A DNA stretch of 60,705 bases from an uncultured Christensenella sp. (GTDB lineage: Bacteria; Bacillota; Clostridia; Christensenellales; Borkfalkiaceae): assembly GCA_910578565.1 (NCBI GenBank), contig CAJTQF010000008.1:1-60705 (forward strand), read 5' to 3'. Each line of letters starts with the position of its first letter. Position 1 is the stretch's first letter. The translations under genes were made by a program, and so were the position numbers. Under the pieces are notes generated by a model. That model ran no database searches, was not told the origin of the DNA, and saw only the letters and a program-made list of their open reading frames with translations. Below are positions 8,051 through 15,776 of the stretch, in pieces.

Positions 8051-9766
8051 TTAATACTTGTCGCGTTTGCTGTACGAAGTATGCAAAAGCTCGTGCGCTT
8101 TGTGTGAATTGGGGGATATAAAGTATTCCTTATACAGTGTTTCAACGGCGGGAGTGGTGTGCGAAGTGCGCACTTTTCTCGTCTTGTCGTAGTCGTACAA
8201 AGCCTTTGAGCGCAGGGTTTTAAGGTCGGTGTTGTTTCTCACTTCGTCGTGGATATAGGGCTGACCGCCGCCGTTTATACAGCCGCCGGGGCAAGCCATA
8301 ATTTCGACAAAGGTATAATCCTTTTTGCCGCTCTTTATATCTTCAATAACCTTTCTCGCGTTGCCCAGTCCGCTTGCAACCGCAACTTTGACCGTGGTTT
8401 TGCCGACTGTGTATTCTGCTTCTTTAACGCCGTCCGTTCCGCGCACTTCTTTAAATTCAATCGGTGCGCCGCTGCCGCCCAGCTTATACGCCGCCGTACG
8501 CAGCGCGGCTTCCATAACTCCGCCTGTTGCGCCGAAAATTGCGCCCGCGCCGCTCGCTTCGCCGAAAGGTAAATCGTATTCCCCGTCGGGCAGGTTGGCA
8601 AAGTCTATGCCCGCTTCGTTAATCATTTTCGCAAGTTCGCGCGTGGTCAGCGCCGCGTCGGTGTATTCGCCCAGTTCCTTTCTGGATACTTCGAATTTTT
8701 TCGCCGTGCAGGGTATTACCGAAACAACGTAAAGATTTTCGGGGTCGATGCCGTTCTTTTCGCAGTAATAGGTTTTGAGTACGGCGGAGAACATTTCCTG
8801 CGGCGATTTACAGGTTGAAAGATTGGGCAGGAGTTCGGGGTAGTAATGCTCTGCAAACTTTATCCAGCCGGGGCAGCAACTCGTGAACATAGGCACGGGC
8901 TTTCCGTTTTTTAACCTGTCTAAAAGCTCGTTCGCTTCTTCCATAATGGTAAGGTCGGCGGTGATATCCATATTAAAGCACTTTACGTCGCCCAGCTGTT
9001 TTATCGCCGTAATCATTTTGCCTTCTACGTTTGTGCCTACGGGCAGTCCGAACGATTCGCCCAAAGTTGCCCTGATAGACGGCGCGGTGTAAAACACAAC
9101 CTGTTTTTCGGGGTTGACTATCGCGCCCCATACGTCGGCTACCGCGCTCTTTTCGTACAGCGCGCCCACGGGACACGCCACTATGCACTGTCCGCAGTTG
9201 ACGCAGGGGGTAAAGGCGAGAGATACGTCGTAGGGCGAGCCTATTTCCTTTGCATAGCCGCGGTTTTTGGGACCTATCGCGCCTATGGTCTGGTTGTTGC
9301 ACGCCGCAACGCATCGCGTACACATTACGCACTTGGAATTGTCGCGCACGACGGACGCCGAAAAATCGTCCACGGGTTTTACATCGTGGTCGGTTCCGAA
9401 CCTGTCTTCTTCCGCGTTGTATTCAAGCGCGAGTTTTTGCAGTTCGCAGTTCATCGAACGGGGGCAACTTAAACATTTCTTTTTATGGGTTGAAAGTATA
9501 AGTTCAATGGTCGTCTTTCTCGATTTTCTTACGCGGGGCGTGTTGGTCTTTACGTCCATACCTTCCGATACGGGGTATACGCACGCCGCCACGAGTCCGC
9601 GCGCGCCGCTCGCTTCCACAAGACACATACGGCAGGACCCCACGCACTGCACATCTTTAAGGTAGCAAAGGGTGGGTATTCTCACGTTGGCAAGTTTAGC
9701 CGCCTGCAATATGGTAGAGCCTTCGGGCACGCTTACGGGTATGCCGTTTATAGTTAAATTAATCAT
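8051..9766 (-). CDS. hydA: [FeFe] hydrogenase catalytic subunit HydA
   Basis: Catalytic subunit of the NAD(H)-linked, probably electron-bifurcating, [FeFe] hydrogenase; makes H2 from reduced ferredoxin plus NADH or runs the reverse. The 571 residues hold an N-terminal plant-ferredoxin [2Fe-2S] domain (CYLKDVQCVGSCRMC), a His-Cys3 [4Fe-4S] site (HKKKCLSCPRSMNC), two bacterial [4Fe-4S] motifs (CVMCTRCVAAC, CVNCGQCIVACP), then the H-cluster domain: TSCCPGW, PCTAKKFE, GGVMEAALR and MACPGGC. An oddity is Ile (codon 8714-8716) just before PCTAKK, where the clostridial enzyme CpI has Met353. The ATG at 9766 is picked for the GAGGTG ribosome binding site. Last gene of hydCBA. Confidence 0.95.
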   Translation of the reverse strand: MINLTINGIPVSVPEGSTILQAAKLANVRIPTLCYLKDVQCVGSCRMCLVEASGARGLVAACVYPVSEGMDVKTNTPRVRKSRKTTIELILSTHKKKCLSCPRSMNCELQKLALEYNAEEDRFGTDHDVKPVDDFSASVVRDNSKCVMCTRCVAACNNQTIGAIGPKNRGYAKEIGSPYDVSLAFTPCVNCGQCIVACPVGALYEKSAVADVWGAIVNPEKQVVFYTAPSIRATLGESFGLPVGTNVEGKMITAIKQLGDVKCFNMDITADLTIMEEANELLDRLKNGKPVPMFTSCCPGWIKFAEHYYPELLPNLSTCKSPQEMFSAVLKTYYCEKNGIDPENLYVVSVIPCTAKKFEVSRKELGEYTDAALTTRELAKMINEAGIDFANLPDGEYDLPFGEASGAGAIFGATGGVMEAALRTAAYKLGGSGAPIEFKEVRGTDGVKEAEYTVGKTTVKVAVASGLGNARKVIEDIKSGKKDYTFVEIMACPGGCINGGGQPYIHDEVRNNTDLKTLRSKALYDYDKTRKVRTSHTTPAVETLYKEYFISPNSHKAHELLHTSYSKRDKY

Positions 9767-9777
9767 ATTCTCGCACC

Positions 9778-11670
9778 TCACTTTTTCACTATTGCGCCGA
9801 ACTTACAGTGCGCAATACACTGCCCGCATTTTATGCAGGCTTTCAGGTCTATTTCGTGCGCGCTTTTTACCGTACCCGAAATTGCGTTTGCGGGGCAGTT
9901 GCGTTTGCACAGCGTACAGCCGCGGCATTTTTCGGGGTCTATGTAGTATGAAAGCATTGACTTGCACACGCCTGCGGGGCATTTCTTCTCGTTTATGTGC
10001 GCTTCGTACTCGCCGCCGAAGTGCTCCATTGCCGAAAGAACGGGGTTGGGCGCCGACTGTCCCAGCGCGCACAGTGAAGAAGACTTCATATGCTCCGCAA
10101 TTTCCTTTATCTTTTCAAGGTCTTCTTTTTCGCCCTTGCCTTCTGTAATTTTGGTCAGAATTTCCAAAAGCCGCTTTGTGCCTATGCGGCAGGGTACGCA
10201 TTTGCCGCAGCTTTCGTCCGCGGTAAATTCAAGATAGAATTTTGCGATGTCTACCATACAGGTGTCTTCGTCCATTACGATAAGTCCGCCGCTGCCCATC
10301 ATAGAGCCTATCGCCACAAGGTTGTCAAAGTCCATTTCTATATCTATGTGCTTCGCTGGGATACATCCTCCCGAAGGTCCGCCAGTCTGCGCGGCTTTAA
10401 ACGCTTTTCCGTCGGGTATGCCTCCGCCAATGTCGTATACAATGGTTTTAAGGGGAGTACCCATAGGAACTTCTACAAGTCCCACGTTGTTTATCTTTCC
10501 GCCGACTGCGAAAACTTTGGTTCCCTTTGATTTTTCGGTTCCTATGGAAGAGAACCAGTGATAGCCGTTTAAAATAATGGGGGCAATGTTCGCCCAGGTT
10601 TCAACGTTGTTGAGTACGGTGGGTTTTTTAAACAGACCGCACTGTGCCGAAAAGGGCGGTCTGGGTCTGGGTTCGCCGCGGTGACCTTCTATAGAAGCCA
10701 TAAGCGCGGTCTCTTCGCCGCAGACGAACGCGCCCGCGCCCAGCCTGATATGTATGTCGAAGTCAAATCCGCTGCCCAGAATATTTTTGCCCAGAAGTCC
10801 GTATTTGCGCGCCTGCGCAATGGCAATGTTCAGCCTTTCAACGGCAATGGGGTACTCTGCGCGCACGTAAATATATCCTTCGTCAGCGCCCACGGCATAG
10901 CCCGCAATAGCCATAGCTTCAAGAACGGTGTGCGGGTCGCCTTCCAGAACGGAGCGGTCCATAAACGCGCCGGGGTCGCCTTCGTCCGCGTTACAGCAGA
11001 CGTATTTTTTATCGCCCTGCGCAATCCGCGTCAGGTGCCACTTGATGCCGGTGGGGAAACCCGCGCCGCCCCTGCCGCGCAGACCCGATTTTTTGATTTC
11101 TTCGATAACGCTTTCGGGCGTCATTTCAAACAGCGCCTTGCAAAGCGCGGCATAGTCGCCCGCGCCTATCGCTTCGTCAATGCTTTCGGCGGCAATAACG
11201 CCGCAGTTGCGCAAAGCGATTCTCATCTGGTGTTTGTAAAAAGGTATTTCGGAAAAGGGGATAATGCTTCCGTCTTCGTGTACCGTTTCCGCATATAAAA
11301 GCCCGGTCACGGGCTTTCCGCCGTAAATAAGATGGTTTTCCGCAACCGTTTTTGCGTGTTCGGGGGTCATATGGGGGTAAAACGCGCCTTCGGGATAGAC
11401 TATCATAATAGGTCCCAGCGCGCACAGTCCGAAACAGCCGGTCTTTACTATCAGCACGTCGTTTATTTTAAGTTCTTTGAAAGACTGCTCAAGCTGTTCT
11501 ATGACTTTTAATGAATGGGACGAAGTACAGCCCGTACCGCCGCAAACTAAAATCTGTTTTCTGTACGCGGTATTCTTTGCAAGTTTTTCAGCCTGCTCGC
11601 GCACTATTTTTCTTACGTTGATTAAATCCGCTTTTTCGGCGGCAAGTTTTTTAAGTTGTTCTCTTGTCAT
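9778..11670 (-). CDS. hydB: NADH-linked hydrogenase subunit HydB (NuoF-like)
   Basis: Flavoprotein subunit that exchanges electrons between NAD(H) and the iron-sulfur chain of the hydrogenase. The 630-residue protein joins three parts: an N-terminal thioredoxin-like [2Fe-2S] domain (VCGGTGCTSSHS ... TGCFGLCALGP), the NuoF core with FMN/NADH loops (GLRGRGGAGFPTG, CNADEGDPGAFMDR, GAGAYICGEETAL-like segment) and the [4Fe-4S] motif ESCGKCVPCRIG, and a C-terminal 2[4Fe-4S] ferredoxin (CRGCTLCKRNCP, CIKCGQCIAHC). This is the domain order of bifurcating HydB. It starts 13 bp after hydC with AAAGGGCGG upstream. Confidence 0.95.
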   Translation of the reverse strand: MTREQLKKLAAEKADLINVRKIVREQAEKLAKNTAYRKQILVCGGTGCTSSHSLKVIEQLEQSFKELKINDVLIVKTGCFGLCALGPIMIVYPEGAFYPHMTPEHAKTVAENHLIYGGKPVTGLLYAETVHEDGSIIPFSEIPFYKHQMRIALRNCGVIAAESIDEAIGAGDYAALCKALFEMTPESVIEEIKKSGLRGRGGAGFPTGIKWHLTRIAQGDKKYVCCNADEGDPGAFMDRSVLEGDPHTVLEAMAIAGYAVGADEGYIYVRAEYPIAVERLNIAIAQARKYGLLGKNILGSGFDFDIHIRLGAGAFVCGEETALMASIEGHRGEPRPRPPFSAQCGLFKKPTVLNNVETWANIAPIILNGYHWFSSIGTEKSKGTKVFAVGGKINNVGLVEVPMGTPLKTIVYDIGGGIPDGKAFKAAQTGGPSGGCIPAKHIDIEMDFDNLVAIGSMMGSGGLIVMDEDTCMVDIAKFYLEFTADESCGKCVPCRIGTKRLLEILTKITEGKGEKEDLEKIKEIAEHMKSSSLCALGQSAPNPVLSAMEHFGGEYEAHINEKKCPAGVCKSMLSYYIDPEKCRGCTLCKRNCPANAISGTVKSAHEIDLKACIKCGQCIAHCKFGAIVKK

Positions 11671-11683
11671 TTTTTTCCGCCCT

Positions 11684-12172
11684 TTAATCCTTTATGTATT
11701 TGTCCAATATACCCGCAACGTCGCGCTCGGTAAGTTTTCCGTAAACCTCGCCGTCGATTATGACTACGGGCGCAAGCCCGCACGCGCCTACGCAGCGGCA
11801 GTTTTCAATTGAAAACTTTTTGTCGGGTGTGCATTCGCCGCAACGTATGCCCAGCTCCCTTTCAATCGCCGCAAGAACTTTGTCGCTTCCCTTTACGTAG
11901 CAGGCGGTGCCCAAGCATACGCTGATCTTGTGTTTGCCCTTGGGGTTTAAAGAGAATTGCGAGTAAAAAGTCGCAACCCCGTAAACTTCGGCAAGGGGGA
12001 TAGACAGCTCTTCGGCAATCACGGTCTGAACTTCGGCGGGAAGGTATCCGTAAATATCCTGCGCTTCGTGCAGGACGGGCATCAGCGCGCCCGCTTCGCC
12101 GCGGTGTTCCGCAATACACGCCAAAAGCCTGTTCATCTGTTCGGGCGTGCCTTCAAAAACGTTTTGTGACAT
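11684..12172 (-). CDS. hydC: Hydrogenase subunit HydC (NuoE-like)
   Basis: Small thioredoxin-like [2Fe-2S] subunit that pairs with HydB for electron transfer. The 162 residues show a helical N-terminal part (LMPVLHEAQDIYGYLP, EVYGVATFYSQF) and four cluster cysteines: CLGTACYVKG (two) and CRCVGACGLAP (two). Length and motifs are those of NuoE/HydC. It is first in hydC-hydB-hydA, with GGAG upstream of the ATG. Together the three genes encode a cytoplasmic trimeric hydrogenase; the maturases HydE, HydF and HydG are not in this window. Confidence 0.95.
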   Translation of the reverse strand: MSQNVFEGTPEQMNRLLACIAEHRGEAGALMPVLHEAQDIYGYLPAEVQTVIAEELSIPLAEVYGVATFYSQFSLNPKGKHKISVCLGTACYVKGSDKVLAAIERELGIRCGECTPDKKFSIENCRCVGACGLAPVVIIDGEVYGKLTERDVAGILDKYIKD

Positions 12173-12184
12173 CCTGTTCTCCTG

Positions 12185-12212
12185 TTAAAATTTATTAAAT
12201 AAATATTTTAAT
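12185..12212. promoter_or_regulatory. AT-rich imperfect dyad in the hydCBA leader
   Basis: TTAAAAT and ATTTTAA arms flank an AT-rich core between the -10 box and the start of hydC. It could be an operator, but it does not fit the Rex consensus well (TTGTTAA-N4-TTAACAA), so the protein that would bind it is unknown. Confidence 0.25.
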
Positions 12213-12220
12213 ACTGATTA

Positions 12221-12249
12221 ATTATACCAATATTTATGACAAATTACAA
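12221..12249 (-). promoter_or_regulatory. Promoter of hydCBA
   Basis: On the minus strand TTGTAA (12249-12244) and TATAAT (12226-12221) are 17 bp apart, and the -10 box is extended by TGG. Confidence 0.75.
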
Positions 12250-12308
12250 ATATATATCCGTTGTTTTGACAAAAAAAATTACAGGCAACTCCCGCCGATA
12301 TTTCACGG

Positions 12309-12337
12309 TTGACTATTCATACGGTATTTATTATAAT
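12309..12337 (+). promoter_or_regulatory. Promoter of the iron alcohol dehydrogenase
   Basis: TTGACT (12309-12314) and TATAAT (12332-12337) are 17 bp apart; AAGGAG and the ATG at 12357 follow directly, giving a short leader. Confidence 0.8.
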
Positions 12338-12356
12338 TTATAAAAAGGAGAAAATT

Positions 12357-13517
12357 ATGGATTTTGTTTACACCGCGCCGACCAAGGTATATTTCGGCGA
12401 CAAGCTGGACCTTTTGGGGGAAGAACTTAAAAAACACGGCAAAAAGGTGCTGTTGACTTACGGCGGCGGCTCGGTTAAAAAGAGCGGGCTTTACGGCAGG
12501 ATTGTAAAAATTATTGAGGCGGCGGGTCTTGAGCTTTACGAACTTTCGGGCATAGCCCCCAATCCCAGAATAGAGAGCGTAAGGGCGGGCGCTGATATCT
12601 GCAAACAAAAAGGGGTGGACGTTATACTCGCCGTGGGCGGCGGCTCTACGCTGGACGCTTCAAAATATATGGCGGCGGGCGCGAAGGTGAATTTCGACCC
12701 GTGGCTGTTTTTCAGCGAAAAGGCGCCCATAAACGACGCGCTTCCCGTGGTGACCGTTTTAACTCTTGCGGCAACCGGTTCTGAAATGAACGGCGGCGGC
12801 GTTATCACCAACCTTGAAACAAACGAAAAACTGGGAAGAATGAACGATATCCTGCGCCCCAGAGCTTCGTTTTTAGATCCAGCGCTGACCTATACGGTAA
12901 GCGAATACCAGACGGCTTGCGGCTCTGCGGATATCCTTTCGCACATAATGGAAACTTATTTTACCGTAAACCCAGACCTTGAAATGCTGGACGGGATTAT
13001 GGAAAGCCTTATGCGCACGGTTATAAAATACGCGCCCGCGGCAATGCGCGAACCCGAAAATTACGAAGCGCGCGCAAATTTAATGTGGGCTTCGAGCTGG
13101 GCGATAAACGGCTTTATCACGGGCGGCAAAACCCATGCCTGGAGCGTTCATCCTATGGAACACGAGCTTTCGGCTTTTTACGATATAACCCACGGGCTGG
13201 GGCTTGCGATACTTACGCCGCGCTGGCTTAGCTACTGCCTTGACGGTACCACCGCGGAAAGGTGTAAAAAGTTTGCGGTAAACGTATTCGGCGTGGATAA
13301 AAACCTGCCTGCGACAGAAGCGGCGAAAGCGGGTATAGAAGAGCTGGATAAATTCCTTTTCGGCACGCTGAAACTCGGTAAAACGTTAACGGACGCGGGC
13401 ATAGATAAAAAGCACTTTAAAGAGATGGCGAAAAAAGCCTGCGGCGGAAAGAGTATAAACGGCTTTAAAACCCTTACCCCGCAGGACGTTGAAAATATAT
13501 TTAATATGTGCCTTTAA
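12357..13517 (+). CDS. Iron-containing alcohol dehydrogenase (butanol dehydrogenase type)
   Basis: A group III metal-dependent alcohol dehydrogenase that reduces aldehydes to alcohols with NAD(P)H, a fermentative electron sink. The 386-residue protein has the cofactor segment AVGGGSTLDASKYMA (about residues 92-106), a TGSEMNGGGVITN loop, and the iron-binding His/Asp set (SADILSHIMETYF, HAWSVHPMEHELS, HGLGLAILTP). It is closest by eye to BdhA/YqhD proteins. ATG at 12357 is preceded by AAGGAG. It is divergent from hydCBA, and both would suit control by the Rex encoded nearby. The natural substrate is not known. Confidence 0.92.
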   Translation: MDFVYTAPTKVYFGDKLDLLGEELKKHGKKVLLTYGGGSVKKSGLYGRIVKIIEAAGLELYELSGIAPNPRIESVRAGADICKQKGVDVILAVGGGSTLDASKYMAAGAKVNFDPWLFFSEKAPINDALPVVTVLTLAATGSEMNGGGVITNLETNEKLGRMNDILRPRASFLDPALTYTVSEYQTACGSADILSHIMETYFTVNPDLEMLDGIMESLMRTVIKYAPAAMREPENYEARANLMWASSWAINGFITGGKTHAWSVHPMEHELSAFYDITHGLGLAILTPRWLSYCLDGTTAERCKKFAVNVFGVDKNLPATEAAKAGIEELDKFLFGTLKLGKTLTDAGIDKKHFKEMAKKACGGKSINGFKTLTPQDVENIFNMCL

Positions 13518-13539
13518 AAAATAATCGGCTGAAAAACAG

Positions 13540-13572
13540 ACGGCGGCGGGCTTTTGCTCGCCGCCGTTTAAA
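13540..13572 (+). terminator. Terminator of the alcohol dehydrogenase
   Basis: A 12-bp stem (ACGGCGGCGGGC with GCTCGCCGCCGT, one G-T pair) and a TTTT loop, followed by TTAAAATTTTAA. Confidence 0.7.
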
Positions 13573-13649
13573 ATTTTAACATTAAAAAAAATTTTATAGA
13601 CAATGTTTGAAATTTATGACTTGCAGTTATTGCATAAAATAAAATTTTT

Positions 13650-13666
13650 TATAGGCAATACCTATA
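13650..13666. promoter_or_regulatory. Dyad upstream of the small Cys-rich gene
   Basis: TATAGG-CAATA-CCTATA is a perfect 6-5-6 inverted repeat about 30 bp upstream of the extended -10 box TGTTAAAAT (13691-13699). A related sequence (TTTTATAGACAAT) lies some 55 bp further up. It may be an operator; nothing more can be said. Confidence 0.3.
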
Positions 13667-13729
13667 CTTCGTGATTTGCTGATGTTAATATGTTAAAATC
13701 ATTTTAGAACGACAATATGGCGGTGGATT

Positions 13730-14023
13730 ATGACAAATGAAAATAAAGACTCGCGGTCTTGCACAAATTGTAAATATTTTATAAAGCATTACGTTAAAAA
13801 CAAAACTTATTTTTACGCAATAGATTGCGGACATTGCGGTAACTTTAAATTGCCGCGCAATAAAAGGAGTAACTGTCCTTTTGTAAACGATTGCGTGCGT
13901 TGGGAGCAGACGGAAGAAATTGACAGCGCGGACGAGATAGGGCAGATTAAAACCGCAATTGTAAATATGCAGAAACATCTGGAAGATATTACTTCTATTT
14001 TAACTATTATGAAATCCGATTGA
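13730..14023 (+). CDS. Small cysteine-rich protein, unknown
   Basis: A 97-residue protein that I do not recognise. Six or seven cysteines are packed in the first 60 residues: CTNCKYF, DCGHCGNF, and CPFVNDCVRW, a spacing that suggests a small zinc-binding fold. The C-terminal third is a predicted helix (IGQIKTAIVNMQKHLEDI) with heptad spacing and may dimerise. Base composition is AT-rich compared with its neighbours. The ribosome binding site is weak (GGTGGA) and the gene sits alone between two terminators, so it is its own transcription unit. Confidence 0.7.
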   Translation: MTNENKDSRSCTNCKYFIKHYVKNKTYFYAIDCGHCGNFKLPRNKRSNCPFVNDCVRWEQTEEIDSADEIGQIKTAIVNMQKHLEDITSILTIMKSD

Positions 14024-14028
14024 ATTTT

Positions 14029-14060
14029 GGCGGCGGGCTTTTGCCCGCCGCCTTTAAATA
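14029..14060 (+). terminator. Terminator of the small Cys-rich gene
   Basis: A perfect 10-bp stem (GGCGGCGGGC with GCCCGCCGCC) and a TTTT loop, followed by TTTAAATATTTAA. Confidence 0.75.
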
Positions 14061-14091
14061 TTTAATTTCACAAAAATGTCAGGGTAAAACA

Positions 14092-14120
14092 TTGAAAAGC
14101 GTTTTTAAAAGTGGTAAAAT
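14092..14120 (+). promoter_or_regulatory. Promoter of the GH43 gene with a cre-like site
   Basis: TTGAAA (14092-14097) and TAAAAT (14115-14120) are 17 bp apart, with a TGG extension. GAAAAGCGTTTTTA (14094-14107) overlaps the -35 box and matches the CcpA cre pattern at about 11 of 14 positions, which would allow glucose repression. Confidence 0.6.
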
Positions 14121-14199
14121 TACTGTGTATAAACAGTTGCCTGCGGTAACCTTGCGTTTTCCCGTGGCGACGTATATACAAAACTTTGGGAGAAAGATT

Positions 14200-15699
14200 A
14201 TGAGATACGAAAATCCCGTTATACAAAGCGATTATTCCGACCCCGACGTAATACGCGTGGGCAGCGATTATTTTATGGTCGCTTCAAGTTTCAACTACAT
14301 TCCCGGCGTGCCCGTGCTGCACTCTAAAAATTTAGTCGAGTGGCGGCTTATCAACTACGTTATAGATAAAATCCCCTTTGACGGGTATGACAAAGTTTTG
14401 CACGGCAACGGCGCGTGGGCGCCTTCGCTAAGGTGCCATATGGGCAGGTTTTACTGCCTTATACCCTTCCCCGACGAAGGTATTTACGTTTCCACTGCCG
14501 ACAATCCTTACGGCAAGTGGTCGCCTCTGCGCCCGCTGATAAGGCGCAAGGGACTTATAGACCCCTGCCCCATATGGACGGACGGCGGCGCGTATGTAGT
14601 GTGCGCGTTCGCAAAGAGCCGCATAGGCTTCAATTCAAAACTCGCATTGTTCGAAGCGGACGAACAGCTGTGTTCCGCAGACGAAAATTATACTGTTATA
14701 TACGACGGTGAAAATCTTGCCCCCACGGTAGAAGGACCCAAAATTTACAGACAGGGCAAATACTTTCATATACTCGCTCCCTGCGGCGGCGTAAAAAGCG
14801 GCTGGCAGGTTGATTTGCGGTCGGAAAATATTTACGGTCCCTATGAGACAAAAGTTGTGTTAATGCAGGGCGAAACGGATATAAACGGTCCCCACCAGGG
14901 TGCGCTTATAGACCTTGACGACTCAGGTCAACGCTGGGCGTTTATGCACTTTCAGGATAAGGGCGCGTACGGCAGGGTGGTTCATCTGCAACCCGCGCAG
15001 TGGCGCGGCGACTGGCTTATCTGCGGCGAAAGCGAAGGAAACATTGCTGGCACTCCCGTTTCGGGCGGGGAATATCCCGTGGATATAAAGACCGGCTACG
15101 AAATCGACCCCGAAGACGGTTTTAAGGAAAAACTGTCGCCAGTGTGGCAAAACCCCGCCAACCCCGTACAAGGCTGGTACGAAATGAAGGGCGGGCTGAA
15201 ACTTTACTGCGTGCCGCACGGCGGAAATCTCGGCAGCGCGCCGCAGTTGTTTTTGCAGAAAATAACCTATCTCAATTTTTCCGCCAAAACAAAGTGCAGG
15301 CTGAACTTTTCAAACGACGGCGACGAAGCGGGTTTTGTTATGTTCGGCAGAGAGTACGGTTACGTATGCGTGGTAAGGCGGGACGGCAGGAACTATTTTG
15401 AAATAAGAAAGGGCAGCATAGACGGTAAGGACGAAACCATTGCCCGCAGCCAGCCCTACGACGACGAATATATAACGTTCAGCGTATCTGCAAAATTCGA
15501 AGAGCGCAACAAGCTGACTTATAAACTCAGCGCGGGCGGTAACGCGTTCACCCATAAATTTTACGCTTCGGGCGGGGTGTGGACGGGCGCGAGAATGGGC
15601 GTTTACGCCCGTTCGGAAAGCGAGAGCGGCGGCTTTGCTACTTTCAAATTTTTCAGGGTTGCCTGCACCGACAACAGGGTGGGCAATATAAAGGGATAA
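14200..15699 (+). CDS. Glycoside hydrolase family 43 (beta-xylosidase/arabinosidase type)
   Basis: A 499-residue enzyme with the GH43 five-bladed propeller and a C-terminal beta-sandwich of the GH43 C2/DUF1349 kind (about residues 330-495). The catalytic base is in SDYSDPDVIRVG (Asp near residue 13), the pKa-tuning Asp in LIDPCPIW, and the proton donor Glu in TVEGPKIY. No signal peptide is present, so it acts on short xylo- or arabino-oligosaccharides inside the cell. The start at 14200 follows GGGAGAAAG; the frame stays open upstream, through the promoter, which rules out a longer form. Whether it removes xylose or arabinose cannot be told by eye. Confidence 0.9.
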   Translation: MRYENPVIQSDYSDPDVIRVGSDYFMVASSFNYIPGVPVLHSKNLVEWRLINYVIDKIPFDGYDKVLHGNGAWAPSLRCHMGRFYCLIPFPDEGIYVSTADNPYGKWSPLRPLIRRKGLIDPCPIWTDGGAYVVCAFAKSRIGFNSKLALFEADEQLCSADENYTVIYDGENLAPTVEGPKIYRQGKYFHILAPCGGVKSGWQVDLRSENIYGPYETKVVLMQGETDINGPHQGALIDLDDSGQRWAFMHFQDKGAYGRVVHLQPAQWRGDWLICGESEGNIAGTPVSGGEYPVDIKTGYEIDPEDGFKEKLSPVWQNPANPVQGWYEMKGGLKLYCVPHGGNLGSAPQLFLQKITYLNFSAKTKCRLNFSNDGDEAGFVMFGREYGYVCVVRRDGRNYFEIRKGSIDGKDETIARSQPYDDEYITFSVSAKFEERNKLTYKLSAGGNAFTHKFYASGGVWTGARMGVYARSESESGGFATFKFFRVACTDNRVGNIKG

Positions 15700-15714
15700 A
15701 TTGTCGTAAAACCC

Positions 15715-15743
15715 TTTACTTTCGGGTATTAAAGTATTACAAT
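15715..15743 (+). promoter_or_regulatory. Promoter of the MATE gene
   Basis: TTTACT (15715-15720) and TACAAT (15738-15743) are 17 bp apart; GGAAGG precedes the ATG at 15777. Confidence 0.65.
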
Positions 15744-15776
15744 GTATTGACTCAAAGCGGTCGTGGAAGGCGAAAA

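Noticed and set aside
12240..12280. Rex operator at TTGTTTTGACAAAA
   Set aside because: The two halves do not form the TTGTTAA/TTAACAA inverted repeat.
14020..14199. 60-residue N-terminal extension of the GH43 protein
   Set aside because: The stretch contains the terminator of the previous gene and the promoter; the ATG at 14200 has GGGAG and begins the conserved blade.
15579..15776. 66-residue extension of the MATE protein
   Set aside because: It overlaps the end of the GH43 gene and the promoter at 15715-15743; the ATG at 15777 fits the family.
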